Below, in pieces: positions 11,700-22,899 of a stretch of 64,000 nt of DNA. Within the stretch, counting starts at the first letter, position 1; each line of letters opens with the position of its first letter. The notes below the pieces were generated by a model. It saw only the letters and a program-made list of their open reading frames with translations. It was not told where the DNA came from and did no database searches. The translations under genes were made by a program, and so were the position numbers. The DNA is from Amorphophallus konjac (lineage: Eukaryota; Streptophyta; Magnoliopsida; Alismatales; Araceae). The DNA lies in NCBI GenBank assembly GCA_022559845.1, contig CM040117.1:145642732-145706731 (forward strand), written 5' to 3'.

Positions 11700-11975
11700 A
11701 CAGGAATAAGACGCCCTGGGGCAGGGCGCTACCAATCAAAAGACGCCCTTTGGCAGGGCGTGAATCACTGTGGGAGGCCCACAGGCAAGGTAAAACACGC
11801 CTTGATGAGAGGCGCTACCAATAAAAGAGACGCCCTGGGGCAGGGCGTTAATTATCAACGATGCTCAACCAAATAAAGAGACGCCCAGTGGTGGGGGCGT
11901 CAAATCATGAAAACGCGCCCTGATGAGAGGCGCTACTAAATAAAGAAACGCCCTGTGGGAGGGCGTGAATTCTTT
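11700..11975. repeat. ACGCCCTG / CAGGGCGT hairpin array in leader, internal 1
   Basis: About seven perfect or near-perfect stems of the type ACGCCCTG-loop-CAGGGCGT or ACGCCTT..AGGCGC occur in a row, joined by short linkers such as TACCAAT or AAATAAAG. The array lies between the primer site (12247-12264) and the leader module. The same array, with other linkers, is at 20300-20680. Confidence 0.8.
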
Positions 11976-12246
11976 CAAACTCCCACGGCCAGCAGAGTGG
12001 AAACACTCACAGTCACAGAGGCAATCATCACATATGATTATCAAGATAAAAACATGCTCATCAAAATTTTAACTAAGTGGAGATTTTAAAACAAATCTAT
12101 TCAATTGACAAATCACTTAGGGGAAAGTGCAAAGCACAATGGAGGGTGCCCGAGAGGCACAAAGGAAAGGGTACCGAGGGTACCAATGGGAAAAGGCACA
12201 CTTGGGTGCCAAAGGGAAAGGGGTAATCAAATGAAAAACAAAAAGT

Positions 12247-12264
12247 GTCCCACCGTGATCGCCA
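12247..12264 (-). other. Primer binding site, internal 1
   Basis: On the minus strand TGGCGATCACGGTGGGAC starts three bases after the TCTACA end of the middle LTR. It begins with TGG, the complement of a tRNA CCA end. Its layout resembles the Arg-tRNA primer sites of Ogre/Tat elements. The exact tRNA is not confirmed. An identical site is at 20954-20971. Confidence 0.7.
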
Positions 12265-12267
12265 ATT

Positions 12268-14070
12268 TGTAGATTTGGATTAAAATCCACTTAAGAAAAA
12301 TATTAAAGAATAAAGTGAATGAATGATAAGCAATAAAATAGCACGAGGTGCTAAAGGAGGAGTTGTGATCGCCAGAGACGCGAGGGTCTCAAAGTGGAGA
12401 TGATAAGGGGAAGTGATCGCAAAATACCTCAAAAGTGCGGTGATTGTGAGTACTCCTTTTCTCTTCAAATCGGCCGGCCGACGAAGAGAGTCTTCAACTT
12501 GGTTACCCTTGCAAAAAAGACAACAACACCAATAAAGATATGCATTAGAACATGGTGTGTAGCATCAAATCCTAAATAAAGATGAGCATGAAATCATGGT
12601 GAAGAACACACCTTAAGGGGATTGCCCTTAAACCCCTATGCAAAGAGGGTGTGGGGAGCTATGATGAATGCATGAATGTGAAATGAAAATGTAAAATATG
12701 AGTAAGGGGGAAAGAGTGCAAGAGTTGCACTTAGGGGAGATCTCAACGTAGTTGAGTTGAAGTTTAATAACAAAAGGATGAATATGCATGCAGATGAACA
12801 ATGATAATAAAAGAAGAAGATAAAGGACAAAGGAAGCCTGTTGCTTTTGGCTTTGAATGCTCGATGGGGAGAACACTTCAGAAGGGATGACGAAATTAAG
12901 CATAAGAGGAGTTCCTCCTTCAGCCAGCGGCGGCAGCAGCAACCTGTGAAGAAAGAAGAAGGAAAAAAACAAAACAAAACAAACAAAAACAAAACCGCAG
13001 AAGAAGAGAACAAAGAAGAAGAAGAAGAAGAACCGAGGGAGGGAGAAAAATGGGCCGCTAACCTATCAACTGAGGCCAAAAACCTCTAGTAATAAGATAG
13101 AAAAAGGAGATAAGAAGGGAAGAGACCAAAATAGGGAAGAGATCAGAACGGGCAAGAGCCCAAATAGGGGAGGATTAAGCTGGGTAAGAGCCCAAACGAA
13201 GCAGGAGTCTCTCTGGGAAAGGCTGCGTTCGTTCGGAGCACAAAAGTGAAAAACGACTTGGTTCAGGGCGTCAATTGTTGAATTGACGACCTTCGCAGAG
13301 GGCGTTTCTTAAAAACACGTCTTATATCAGGGCGTTAATTCAAAAATCAAATTTTGGAATTTATTTGAAAAGTTGAAAACACGTCTGTGTTAAAGGCGTT
13401 AATTAAAAAACGCCCTAACAAAAGACGTTAATTCAAAATATTCAAAATAGGGCTATTTTTTATTTCTCAATATTATTTTCTCATTTTTTAGGTGAAGGTG
13501 CATCTCGTCGCCCTGATTCCAACGACTATTTTTGCGAATTTTTCTGACACCCGGAAGGCCACCAAATCACCTCTGGAAGGGGTTGAAAAATAATATTAAA
13601 ATATTACATTTGAAAGACACGCCCCCACCTGAGGCGTGAATTCATTTTTTTAATTTTTTTATTCAAAATAACGCCTTATGCTAAGTCGTTAATTCCCGAA
13701 AAATTCTGAAAAATTCCCAGAAAAATCCAGAAAAATAAGAATTTGATAGAAATGACGCCCTGAAAATATGTCGTTAATTTTTTTATAAACGCCCAAGCCT
13801 AAGTCGTTATTTAAAAGACGCCCCAAGCCAAGTCGTTAATTCAGAAAAATAGGGAAAAATGCCCAGAAAATCCAGAAAAATCCAAAAAAAATCTAGAAAA
13901 ATCCAGAAAAATAGGAGAAAATAGAAAAAAATAAGGAAAGGGTGAAAAAAGGAAGAAACCCAAGAAAAGTGAGAAAAACCACTCAAATAGAACTAATTTG
14001 AGGGTCAAATGGGACATTACAAGGCAATATGAGATGTACTCATAATAACGTCAATTTTGGCGTGTCTACA
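12268..14070 (-). mobile_element. Element D middle LTR (LTR 2)
   Basis: This LTR is 1803 bp with TGTAGA..TCTACA ends, in the same orientation as the outer LTRs but visibly diverged from both, with many substitutions and indels. It has a shorter GA-rich block (12940-13040) and a changed TATA core (CTTATATCAG near 13317). It is flanked by the purine tract of internal 2 on one side and the primer site of internal 1 on the other, so it is a complete LTR and not a fragment. No target duplication surrounds it. Confidence 0.9.
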
Positions 14071-16829
14071 GCTGCCCCGCCTTGGCGTCTGCTTTGCAAG
14101 GGAGCAGAGCAAACTGAAAAGTAGATGCCAAGGTGTGATGAGACACGCAATCAACATTACTTGATGAGAATGAAATCAAAAGCACGAGATGAAGCAATCT
14201 CGGGAAATCCAACGAAATCAACAATGTTTGGATAAAACGGGGAGGTGTGCACGCGGTGCACGAAGGAGATAAAATAAAATGATCAACTTCCAGCGCGGTG
14301 GAAGTACCCCAGGTCACAAGCCTGTAAGTTTCACCATTGGGGAGCGGTTACCAGCCAGTGGACGTGCTGCAGCCAAGGTGGATCAAAGGGGAAAGTTTAA
14401 AAATAAGATGATAGAAATCCAAACAGGAGCTTTCGAGAAAATGACCCAAAATAGCGACAAAGCGAACTGAAGACCAATTCGGCATGGAATATCTCACATT
14501 GAAGATCAAGATCAATTTGACCCACAAAAACAGCTTATCAGAATGATTTTTCAACAATTGTTTCAAATTCCTACATGAATGCATGCTGGGTTTAAAGGGA
14601 AAAATAAATCAAATAAAAATATAGAATAATCAAGGATAATATTGTTAAACTGCCAAGACTGGGTCAAGAAACCGATTTCGCGAGCTGATACTAAGCCGAA
14701 GCCCGTTTATCCACGCACCAATTCGCAAAAGGGAACCATCGTCCCCAATCTTGGACGGCTCAACGGCCTATCCGTGTGACTAAGATGCCTCTGGAATCAT
14801 CATTGTTTTTAATGAAGGGGAACTCAAATCCCAGATTTACCAAAGCCACAAGGTCCTTGATATAATCTAGTAGCGTAATAACATATAGTAGAATGCATAC
14901 AGGGGGAGATGGTGGAGCAATAAGTATGGGAACTGAGAAATGAGCTGCAAGCACCGTGGGGCTTTGATGATGATGCCCAGCCGGCGGGACCAAGAGCTTC
15001 TTATCCTGCGCTCAAAAATTCATTAGCCAAGATATAAAAGATAACAAACAATGAAGAAGACATTTAAGCATAGCAATCATCAAAGCATCAATTATAGCAT
15101 GTATATGGCATGAATAGCATAAGTCAAATCATAGCATTGTTTGTTGTTTTATCATGAGGAGACAATCCGGCTAATCAAGATTTGGATGATCAGAGTGATA
15201 TAATGCCCATCGGCGGAGTGATCAGATGAAATTAGCAGGAGTTGATTAAAAGAGATTTGGAGATGAATAATCATGAGATATGATAATCAGAATGATATAG
15301 GGAGATATAACCAAAATGATATAAGGAGATGATAACCAAAAATGCCCAGGGTGGCATGTCATGAGAATATTGGGAAGAATCAATAGATTGATAGCAATAA
15401 GTAGAGAGAGGACCCATCCCGTGCTTTTGGTCTCTGCAAAACTGTTCCTGCAAAACACCATCAGAAAATACAATGCAAATTTTTAGATTCTAGAAATATG
15501 CAAAAAATTTTTTATGGATTTTGAAAATATTCAAAAATTTTTAGGAGATTTTAGAAATATTCAAATTTTTGTGGAGATTTTAGAAATATTCAAATTTTTG
15601 TGGAGATTTTAGAAATATTCAAATTTTTATGGATTTTGGACAAGAAATATTCAATTTTTTTGTTTGATTTTGGTTAGACATTGCTAAAGCAGCATCAAAG
15701 GGTGTTTTAAACCACTGGCTAGGGGTCCTTGTTCCTTCCCCTTTTGCTTAAAACTGCCCAAAGCCGGGCGTGCATTGAAAGTGGCGTCCTATAACCGACT
15801 GCCTATGGTCAACGGTGCCCCTACCAAGGTCATACCCGAGAAACATTCGGTCTTGGAGGGAGAAGAGAAGAATAACTGGAGATAAGCTTTATACAGGATG
15901 GGAGATATCAAGACTTGAATTCCTTCCAAGGTGTTAACCCTCAAAGAGGTAGTCTATTGTGCCGGGGCTTTGTGCCTTTAATTTTTAGACCCTTGACATG
16001 CATACGACCAGGATTTTCCCTGCGGGGACTTTGCCACTCTTGTCATGCCATAATTCATAATTTTAAATTTATTGAAATTCTGATTTTCATAATAGCCCTT
16101 TTGGCGAGATGTATATCATGAAATTCATGTTTAGTTTGGGTCAGGACTGCCCCTATTTGAGACTCCTCTCGTATTGGGGATTACCGAGGTTGGGTCATCT
16201 TATCCGTCAGTCTCTTGCCCTTGCATTCGGCCGAGTGAAGAAGAGAAAAGACTTTTAGATATACTCATGGCATGGCCAAAGTAGGGACGGTGTTTTAACC
16301 AAAGGAGCCGGCTAAGGACGCCGTGAAGTGTGTGAGGTGCCCAGCTGAGGGTTGCTCTTAACAAGCGGGGAGAGAATGTCGAATTCCCAGCGCGGATTTT
16401 TATTAACCAGAGGTGCTGCAAAAGCAAGCCTAAAGACTCTTTTTAACAATGATTTAATTTAACAAAAGCCTAAAATAAAGATCTAAAACACCACTCTTAA
16501 TCTTGCTAGGAAGCACTTCATTTTGAAAATCATGCGTGAAGCAATGAGGGAATGATATCATATAAATGCTTACTTACGCCAATATGTTACCTTGCAACCG
16601 TTGTAGAAGCAGCTGTCAGAGGCGAGGTTGATCATCGTGGGATCTGTCCTCTTTGGCAGTCAAAAGGATTGGAAGCAAAGGATTTTGGGAGTGGCTTAAC
16701 AAGAATGAGTGGTGCTCAAACCAGACTCAGACGAATAAGGAGAAAAGGAAAAGAGGCGAGGGCTAGAACTCCCTCACTAAGGCGCGGAGACCCTGATCAC
16801 ATGGAACAGTCTACAGAAGGAGAGGAGAA
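14071..16829 (-). other. Element D internal 2: 3' non-coding region
   Basis: This is the counterpart of 5500-8240 in the same order, with about 8 percent differences in a sampled stretch. It includes a purine tract at 14071-14083 and four or more copies of a roughly 31-base AT-rich unit (ATTTTAGAAATATTCAAATT) at 15490-15650. No coding region is supported. Confidence 0.7.
15490..15650. repeat. AT-rich 31-bp tandem repeats
   Basis: Units of the form GATTTTAGAAATATTCAAAT plus TTTTGTGGA repeat about four times. Degenerate counterparts are at 6925-7085 and, in element P on the opposite strand, at 57415-57600. Confidence 0.75.
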
Positions 16830-19796
16830 TTAGAAGGAGGAGTGAGGACTAAAGCCTCGAAAACAATGGGAGAAAGGGCAAATGCCCAAGGCAGTGGATG
16901 TGGAAGAAGTTGGGTCGGACCCATGATCAGGAGGAATCAGATGAAGAAATTGATAGATGGAAAGAGGCGGTTCCGGAGGGTCCGGAGGCAGAGGAGGATC
17001 GTGAGAGGAGAAATCATCCGGAGGCTCCGGAGGGATAACGAAAGAAGGGACGCGATGCCCTCGGAAGAAATATGGAAAAAGATGATGGAAAAGGAAGAAG
17101 AAAATGAAGGAGACGATATCCCGGAGGAGCAGAAAGATGAATCGGAAGAAAGATGGATGGTCCGGAGGTTCTGGAGGAATGAGATGGAAAGGGGCGTGAT
17201 GCCCGAGGGGAGAGTCCGGAGGTTCCGGAGGAGTAATATAGAAAGGGGCGCGATGCCCGAGGGGAATGTCCGGAGGTTCCGGAGGAATAACCGGGAAAGG
17301 GGCGCGATGCCCTGAAAGGACAAGGGAAGAATCCGGAGGCTCCGGAGGGAGAATATAGAAAGGGGCGCGATGCCCGAGGGGAAAGTCCGGAGGTTCCGGA
17401 GGAATAGAATCAGAAAAGGCATGAGAATCCGGAGGTTCCGGAGGAATAAGAGAATGTAAAGGGGCGTCGTGCCCGAGGAAAAGGTCCGGAGGAATAGAAA
17501 GAATAAAGTGGAAAGGGGCGTTGTGCCCTGGGAAAAAGTGGAGAAAATTAAGTGGAGAATCCGGAGGTTCCGGAGGAATGAGATGGAAAAGGGCGTCATG
17601 CCCGATTAAAGCGGATGAAGATGAACAAGATGAGAATTGCGGAATGTCTGGCGGTGCCGGAAGACGGTGGAGATACGGGTTTGGAAACCCGGGAATCAGG
17701 AGATGCAAATGCATGTAAAAGGATGGATGCAATGTATGCAATGGATGGAATGAATGAATGAATGAAAAATGCATGAAATTCAAAGAAGATGAAGAATATG
17801 AAGGGTGAGAGGGCGAGATCCTTTTCTTATCCCTTGGAGTGGCCCATGAAGAAAAAGTGATAGAAATAGATGAATAGAAAGTGGAGCAAACATGGGAAGT
17901 CCCCTTAGCACCAAGATCACTGCCCCTCCATGGCAGTGAAAAAGTACGACCAATTGGCCCAATAAAAGGAGCTTCGATAAATGACAACCCCCTTGGAAAG
18001 CAATCAACAATGTGAGGGAGTTGGAGAGTTAGAAAATGAAGCATTGCCATGCCCATTGACATATACGGAATGTTGAATAAAATGGGCATTCGCCCCTTGT
18101 ACGGAATAATCAATTCGGGATTTGAAGATTTGAACAAGGGGTGCCCTGCCTGGCCCTTAATCGGCATTAATTCTTGGCATCTGCTGAGCAATGGCGGCGT
18201 CTTGGCCTCTTCAACCGTGCATGGCACAATAACTCGGATTGGCATCCGGTAAACAAATTCTTGAACTTTGAATGGCACAGTCGTGGCCAAAGTCTTCTTG
18301 CCCGGCTCTTGATCGTCCTCGGCACAAGTAGCTGTAGAAGCACGCCCCTTCCGAGTAGTAACGGGAGGTGAGGCGGAGGCGGAAGGCTCCGTGGATGGTG
18401 GAGGTATAACGGGAGGTGTTGGCAAATGAATAAGTGGAGGTGGAGGTTCAAACACGTCGAGCTTCTCCCTTTGTTCGGAAACAGTTGGGATGGGCTCGAG
18501 TGCAAAAAGGGGTGGATCCTGCTCAGGACTAACCATGGGTAAAGGCGTAAGGTTATATGGTGGAGGAATAGGCAAGGTGGGTTTTAAAGGGATAATGGAA
18601 GGCCGAGGTGGCGGTAATGGGAGGTTAATTGGGGAAGGTTTAATGGAAGGTTTAGGGGAGCTTGGTGTGAAGGTTAATGGTTTAAGGAGTGGAGGTGTAA
18701 TTGGTGGAGGTTTAATGGAAGGTTTAGGGGAGGTTGGTGTGAAGGTTAATGGTGTAATTGGAGAAGGTGTAATTGATGGAGGTTTAATGAAAGGGGGATA
18801 CTCAAAATGTGCCGGTGTGGGTGATTGAAGTATCGACCCATCATCGTAACACCAGTTAGTCTCATAAATGGGGGTTGGATCGGGGACAGTGGCTTCGTCC
18901 TGAGCAGGGGGTTCATCGAATGATAATGGAGGGAGTGGGAAATTAAGGAAACTCGGAAGGGGTGCCTGCGGAGCTTCATCATCGTATACCGGCTCGGGTT
19001 CTTCAATTGCCGGTTCTTGCTCGTTTGGAATATCAACGCCGTAGTCGTCTATCCTATCCTTCCATTCTCTCTCCATTCTTGTAATATCATCCAAAGCCGC
19101 ATAGAGAGGATTAACCGGAGTAGGAGGAGCCGTGACCCTCTTTATTTGTTCCTCCATGGAAGCAATCTTATCAAAAATATTTTGCTGGAGGGGAGTAACA
19201 TGAACAACAGAGGGCTGGCAGGGCATTGAAGGAGGGGCCGTATAAAGAGGCCGTGGAGGGGAATTGACGGGACGACCCGTAAAAGAACCCGGATGGGCCG
19301 GATTGCAAGGAGTAAATGGGCCTCGGGGCCGTGTTGGAGGAGGAATAGAAGGAGGCGGGTGTCGGACCACCCGAGGAGGAGTGTGAATAGGAGGAGATGG
19401 GTAATGGGCTACCCGAATATGATTGGAAGGAGGAGGTGGGTGATGGGCCACCCGTGTAGAATTGGAAAGAGGGGGAGATGCATGAGATGTACCCTCAACG
19501 ACAGCCTTAAGGGCTTGGATCTGTTGAGGGGTAAGATGATCTAATGCATGGATGATTCGAGAGACCTTCTCGTCATTGGGAGGAGACGGTCCCGAGGGAA
19601 TAGTGGCCTGAAATTGAGTAGGTGGACCATGAGAATGGACATTGCCCATGGGTTGGGTATGACCATGAGAATAAGGACGTGGTCCCTTGAAAGAATGGTG
19701 AGAATGCTGATTAACATGTTGAAATTGAGGATATGAAGTGCTAGGTTGTGCATCCTCATGAATTGAATTGAACATGTTTCTATCATGGTAAGCCAT
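16830..19796 (-). CDS. gag-like proline-rich protein of element D (intact copy)
   Basis: This frame is open from MAYHDRNMFNS (ATG at 19796; an in-frame ATG 21 bases upstream is possible) to the stop at 16830, about 988 residues. N-terminus: rich in His, Ser, Pro. Residues around 70-110: a helix-like segment with SRIIHALDHLTPQQIQAL. Middle: long proline-rich linkers with KPPITP-type repeats and an acidic patch EPVYDDE. Around residue 510-560: a conserved block KVQEFVYRMPIRVIVPC, also found in the gag of element P (32530-32590). C-terminus: about a dozen PPEPPD / GHRAPF repeats. No protease, RT or zinc knuckle is seen. The ORF follows primer site, hairpin leader and leader module, the position of gag. 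Its biochemical role is unknown. Confidence 0.65.
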   Translation of the reverse strand: MAYHDRNMFNSIHEDAQPSTSYPQFQHVNQHSHHSFKGPRPYSHGHTQPMGNVHSHGPPTQFQATIPSGPSPPNDEKVSRIIHALDHLTPQQIQALKAVVEGTSHASPPLSNSTRVAHHPPPPSNHIRVAHYPSPPIHTPPRVVRHPPPSIPPPTRPRGPFTPCNPAHPGSFTGRPVNSPPRPLYTAPPSMPCQPSVVHVTPLQQNIFDKIASMEEQIKRVTAPPTPVNPLYAALDDITRMEREWKDRIDDYGVDIPNEQEPAIEEPEPVYDDEAPQAPLPSFLNFPLPPLSFDEPPAQDEATVPDPTPIYETNWCYDDGSILQSPTPAHFEYPPFIKPPSITPSPITPLTFTPTSPKPSIKPPPITPPLLKPLTFTPSSPKPSIKPSPINLPLPPPRPSIIPLKPTLPIPPPYNLTPLPMVSPEQDPPLFALEPIPTVSEQREKLDVFEPPPPLIHLPTPPVIPPPSTEPSASASPPVTTRKGRASTATCAEDDQEPGKKTLATTVPFKVQEFVYRMPIRVIVPCTVEEAKTPPLLSRCQELMPIKGQAGHPLFKSSNPELIIPYKGRMPILFNIPYMSMGMAMLHFLTLQLPHIVDCFPRGLSFIEAPFIGPIGRTFSLPWRGSDLGAKGTSHVCSTFYSSISITFSSWATPRDKKRISPSHPSYSSSSLNFMHFSFIHSFHPLHTLHPSFYMHLHLLIPGFPNPYLHRLPAPPDIPQFSSCSSSSALIGHDALFHLIPPEPPDSPLNFLHFFPGHNAPFHFILSIPPDLFLGHDAPLHSLIPPEPPDSHAFSDSIPPEPPDFPLGHRAPFYILPPEPPDSSLVLSGHRAPFPVIPPEPPDIPLGHRAPFYITPPEPPDSPLGHHAPFHLIPPEPPDHPSFFRFIFLLLRDIVSFIFFFLFHHLFPYFFRGHRVPSFVIPPEPPDDFSSHDPPLPPDPPEPPLSIYQFLHLIPPDHGSDPTSSTSTALGICPFSHCFRGFSPHSSF
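16960..17600 (-). repeat. PPEPPD-coding hairpin repeat array, internal 2
   Basis: TCCGGAGGTTCCGGAGG units alternate with GGGGCGCGATGCCCGAGG units. The number and order of units differ from internal 1, although the flanking 870-base block (17645-18520) is almost identical between the copies. This shows fast turnover of the array. Confidence 0.8.
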
Positions 19797-20009
19797 TATA
19801 TAGTCAAAAATTCTCAATAATTATGCAAATAAGCACACAAGTTGGAATGGTTACCGTGATTTTGATTTGTTTAATCCTTGGTGAATTAATGAATTTTAAT
19901 AACGTTTGGAAAGATTCACACAAGGAGAGTCCTAGTTTCAATATGATTTGACTCCAATGCCAACTAGGAACTCTCACTCACCACGTATTAGGCCAACTAA
20001 TTCGGGACT

Positions 20010-20125
20010 TCAAAAGGTACAACCTGCCCGGCGTCCGTGAGGGAATCCACGGGTGCGGGGGCTTATGGAGGTTTGGAAAAGGGATTTCCAGTCCAAAGAG
20101 ACGGAATGCTCAATGGAGGGTCGTC
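20010..20125 (-). other. Conserved leader module, internal 2
   Basis: This is the same module as at 11374-11571: GGTACAACCTGCCCGGCGTC, GGAATCCACGGGTGCGGG and CAATGGAGGGTCG on the plus strand, about 215 bases upstream of the gag start. The minus frame again encodes PSIEHSVSLDW and SPRTRGFPHGRRAG. Confidence 0.65.
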
Positions 20126-20299
20126 CCGATTCCAAGAGGGTGTGTGGATCCAAATGAAGAGGAGGAGGCTCCCAAACCAAATGTAAATATGAATGCAACA
20201 GGGTAAACAGGCCAACCACAATAATATGATCAATCAACAAAGATAAGCATGAAATATCATGAAAAACCACAGCCGGGGGGTTCTGGAAACCCACAGTAA

Positions 20300-20680
20300 A
20301 AACACGCCCTGGAAGGGGGCGCTACTAAACGAAGACACGACGGTGTGACCGTCGTGAATCAATCTGAGGGACCCAGGGGCTGGCTAAAACACGCCTTATG
20401 GTTAGGCGCTACCAATGGAAAAAACGCCCTTGGGCAGGGCGTTACAAATAAACGGATGCCCTGTCCAGCGGGCGTCAAATCAAGATAAACGCCCTGATCT
20501 GGGGCGCTACTAAATAACAGAACGCCCTGGGACAAGGCGTGAATTCACAGGAAGCAAGAAAGCCCGGAAGTAAGCTGGAAAATGCCCTGGCAGAGGGCGT
20601 AAAATATTCAGAAGACGCCCTGTGTCAGGGCGTTAAATAACAAAAAACGCCCCTGTCAGAGGCGTGAATTCACTCCTCCA
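20300..20680. repeat. ACGCCCTG / CAGGGCGT hairpin array in leader, internal 2
   Basis: About nine serial stems such as ACGCCCTGG..CAAGGCGT, GACGGTGTGACCGTC and ACGCCCCTGTCAGAGGCGT. The stem at 20337-20355 uses ACGACGG / CCGTCGT instead, a change that keeps pairing. Confidence 0.8.
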
Positions 20681-20953
20681 GGAAACCTTCACGGCCGACA
20701 GTATCAAGCACTCACAGTCACAGCAGGGCAATCAATAGTATAATTAACACAGAAGCATGCTCATCAAGATTTCAAATAAGTGAAAGTTTTTTTAAAACAA
20801 ATCTATCTAATTGACAGATCACTTTGGGGGAGAGTGCAATGCACAAGGGAGGGTGCCCGAGGGGCACAAAAGGAGGGGTACACGTGGGTACCAATAGGAA
20901 AGGGCACACGTGGGTGCCAAGGGGAAAGGGGTAATGAAAGAAGAACACAAAGT

Positions 20954-20971
20954 GTCCCACCGTGATCGCCA
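20954..20971 (-). other. Primer binding site, internal 2
   Basis: TGGCGATCACGGTGGGAC on the minus strand, three bases inside the 5' outer LTR. It is identical to the site at 12247-12264. This copy would prime synthesis of the whole dimer. Confidence 0.7.
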
Positions 20972-20974
20972 ATT

Positions 20975-22894
20975 TGTAGATTCTAAGAAATCCACTTAGA
21001 AATAAAATGGATAATAAAGCTAAAAAAAAAGTATGTGAAGAGGGGGAGAAAAGGGGGAGCATGCGTAGGATGCTAAGGGGAATGTGATCGCCAGAGACGC
21101 GAGGGCCTCAAAGATATAACAAATAATAAAAGGGAGGGATCGCGAAGAATACCTTGAAAGTGCGGGGATGTGAGTACTCCTTTTCTCTTCAAGATCGGCC
21201 GGCCGACGAAGAGAGTCTTTTCAATTAATTACCCTTGCAAAACAAAGACAACAACACCAAAAGATATGGATTAGAAACAATAGTGTAGCATCGAATTCAA
21301 TAAAAATATAGGTGAGCATGAAAAATATGAACAATACACACCTTAAGGGGATTGCCCTTAAACCCCTATGCAAAAGGGTGGGAGATGTATGATGCATGCA
21401 AATAAAAATAAAAATTAAGGGAAGTGTGCAAGAGTTGCACTATGGGGAGATCTCAATGTGATGGTTGAGAAAAATCAATAAGACAATGATGCATGCATGT
21501 ATTATGAACTAATAAAAAAAAAATATAAATAAGGGGAGATAAGATAAAAAATCTTGTTTGGTGGCTCCTTTGGCTTGAATGTTCAATGGGGAAAAACTTC
21601 AAAAGGGATGAAGATGTCAACGTGAGAAGCCCCCTTAGCCGACGCCACCTTCGGTTCCTGTAAAAAAAAGAAGAAGAAGAAAGAAACAAACAAAAGAAGA
21701 GGGGAGCGAAGAAGAAGAAGGGAAACAGAAGAATAAGAAGAATAAGACAGAAGAAGAAAGAAGAAGGAGAATCAAAAGAAGACAGAAGAAGAAGAAGACG
21801 GCAGAAGAAGAAGGGAAAGAAAAAAAAACAGAAGAGGAAAAAGACCGCAGTAGCAGAAAAGAACAAAGAAGGAAGAAGGAAAAAAATAAAAAAAAACCGG
21901 GAAGAAACCTCCGGAGTCCAATCCAACAGAGGTGAAGAATCTCTATCAAAAAAGGATCGAACCTCATAGATGGAAAGATAAGAATGGGCAAGAGCCTAAG
22001 GAGGGAAGGATAAGAATGGGCAAGGTGACCAAACGAAGTAGGAGTCTTTCTGGGAAAGGTTGCATCCGTTCGGAGCACAAAGGTGAAACACGACTTGGAT
22101 AAGGGCGTTAATTAAAGAATTAACGACCTCTCAAAGGGCGTTAATTAAAACACGACTTATATAAGGGCGTTAATTCAAAAATCAAATTTTAGAATTTATT
22201 TGAAAATTGTGAAACACGTCTGATTCAAAGGCGTTAATTAAAACACGCCCTAGCCAAGGACGTTAATTCAAAATATTCAAAATAGGGCCATTTTTCATTT
22301 CTCAATATTATTTTCCCATTTTTTAGGTGAAGGTGCATCTCGTCGTCCTGATTCCAACGACTATTTTTGTGAATTTTTCTGACACCCGGAAGGCCACCAA
22401 ATCACCTCTGGAAGGGGTTGAAAAATAATAATAAAATATTACATTTGAAAGACACGCCCTCACTTGAGGCGTGAATTCATTTTTTTAATTTTTTTATTAA
22501 AAATAACGCCTTATGCTAAGTCGTTAATTCCCGAAAAATTCCGAAAAATTCTCAGAAAAATCCAGAAAAATAGGAATTTGATAGAAATGACGCCCTGAAG
22601 ATATGTCGTTAATTTTTTTAGAAACGCCCCATGTCAAGTCGTTATTTAAAAGACGCCCCCAGTCAAGTCGTTATTTCTGAAAAATTGAGAAAAATGCCCA
22701 GAAAATTCAGAAAAATTCAGAAAAATCCAGAAAAAAGGGAAAAATAGAAAAAAATAAGAAAAGGGTAAAAAATGGAGAAATCCAAGAAAAGTGAGAAAAA
22801 ATCACTCAAATAGAACTAATTTGAGGGTCAAATTGGGGCATTACAAGGCAATATGAGATGTACTCATAGTAACGTCAATTTTGGCGTGTCTACA
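20975..22894 (-). mobile_element. Element D outer LTR 3 (5' LTR)
   Basis: This LTR is 1920 bp, TGTAGA..TCTACA, the near-identical partner of 3580-5499. By eye the differences are single bases or one-base indels, for example at 21294, near 22134 and near 22514. The TATA candidate CTTATATAAG is at 22157-22166. Minus-strand transcription from here would pass through internal 2, LTR 2 and internal 1. Confidence 0.92.
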
Positions 22895-22899
22895 ACTGC
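22895..22899. repeat. Target-site duplication of element D (right), ACTGC
   Basis: Exact repeat of 3575-3579. Sequence outside it continues element O on both sides. Confidence 0.9.

Larger units (their letters stand above)
3580..22894 (-). mobile_element. Element D: dimeric LTR retrotransposon (LTR-internal-LTR-internal-LTR)
   Basis: Three LTRs (3580-5499, 12268-14070, 20975-22894) alternate with two internal regions (5500-12267 and 14071-20974). All LTRs have TGTAGA..TCTACA ends. On the minus strand each internal region begins with the same tRNA primer site and ends with the same purine-rich stretch. Each carries a gag-like ORF, but no protease, reverse transcriptase or integrase is seen, so the element is non-autonomous. 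By eye the outer LTRs differ at only about ten positions in 1920. The middle LTR is shorter (1803 bp) and clearly diverged, and the internal regions differ at about 8 percent of a sampled 240 bases. The primer site resembles those of Tat/Ogre-type Ty3/gypsy elements. Confidence 0.9.
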
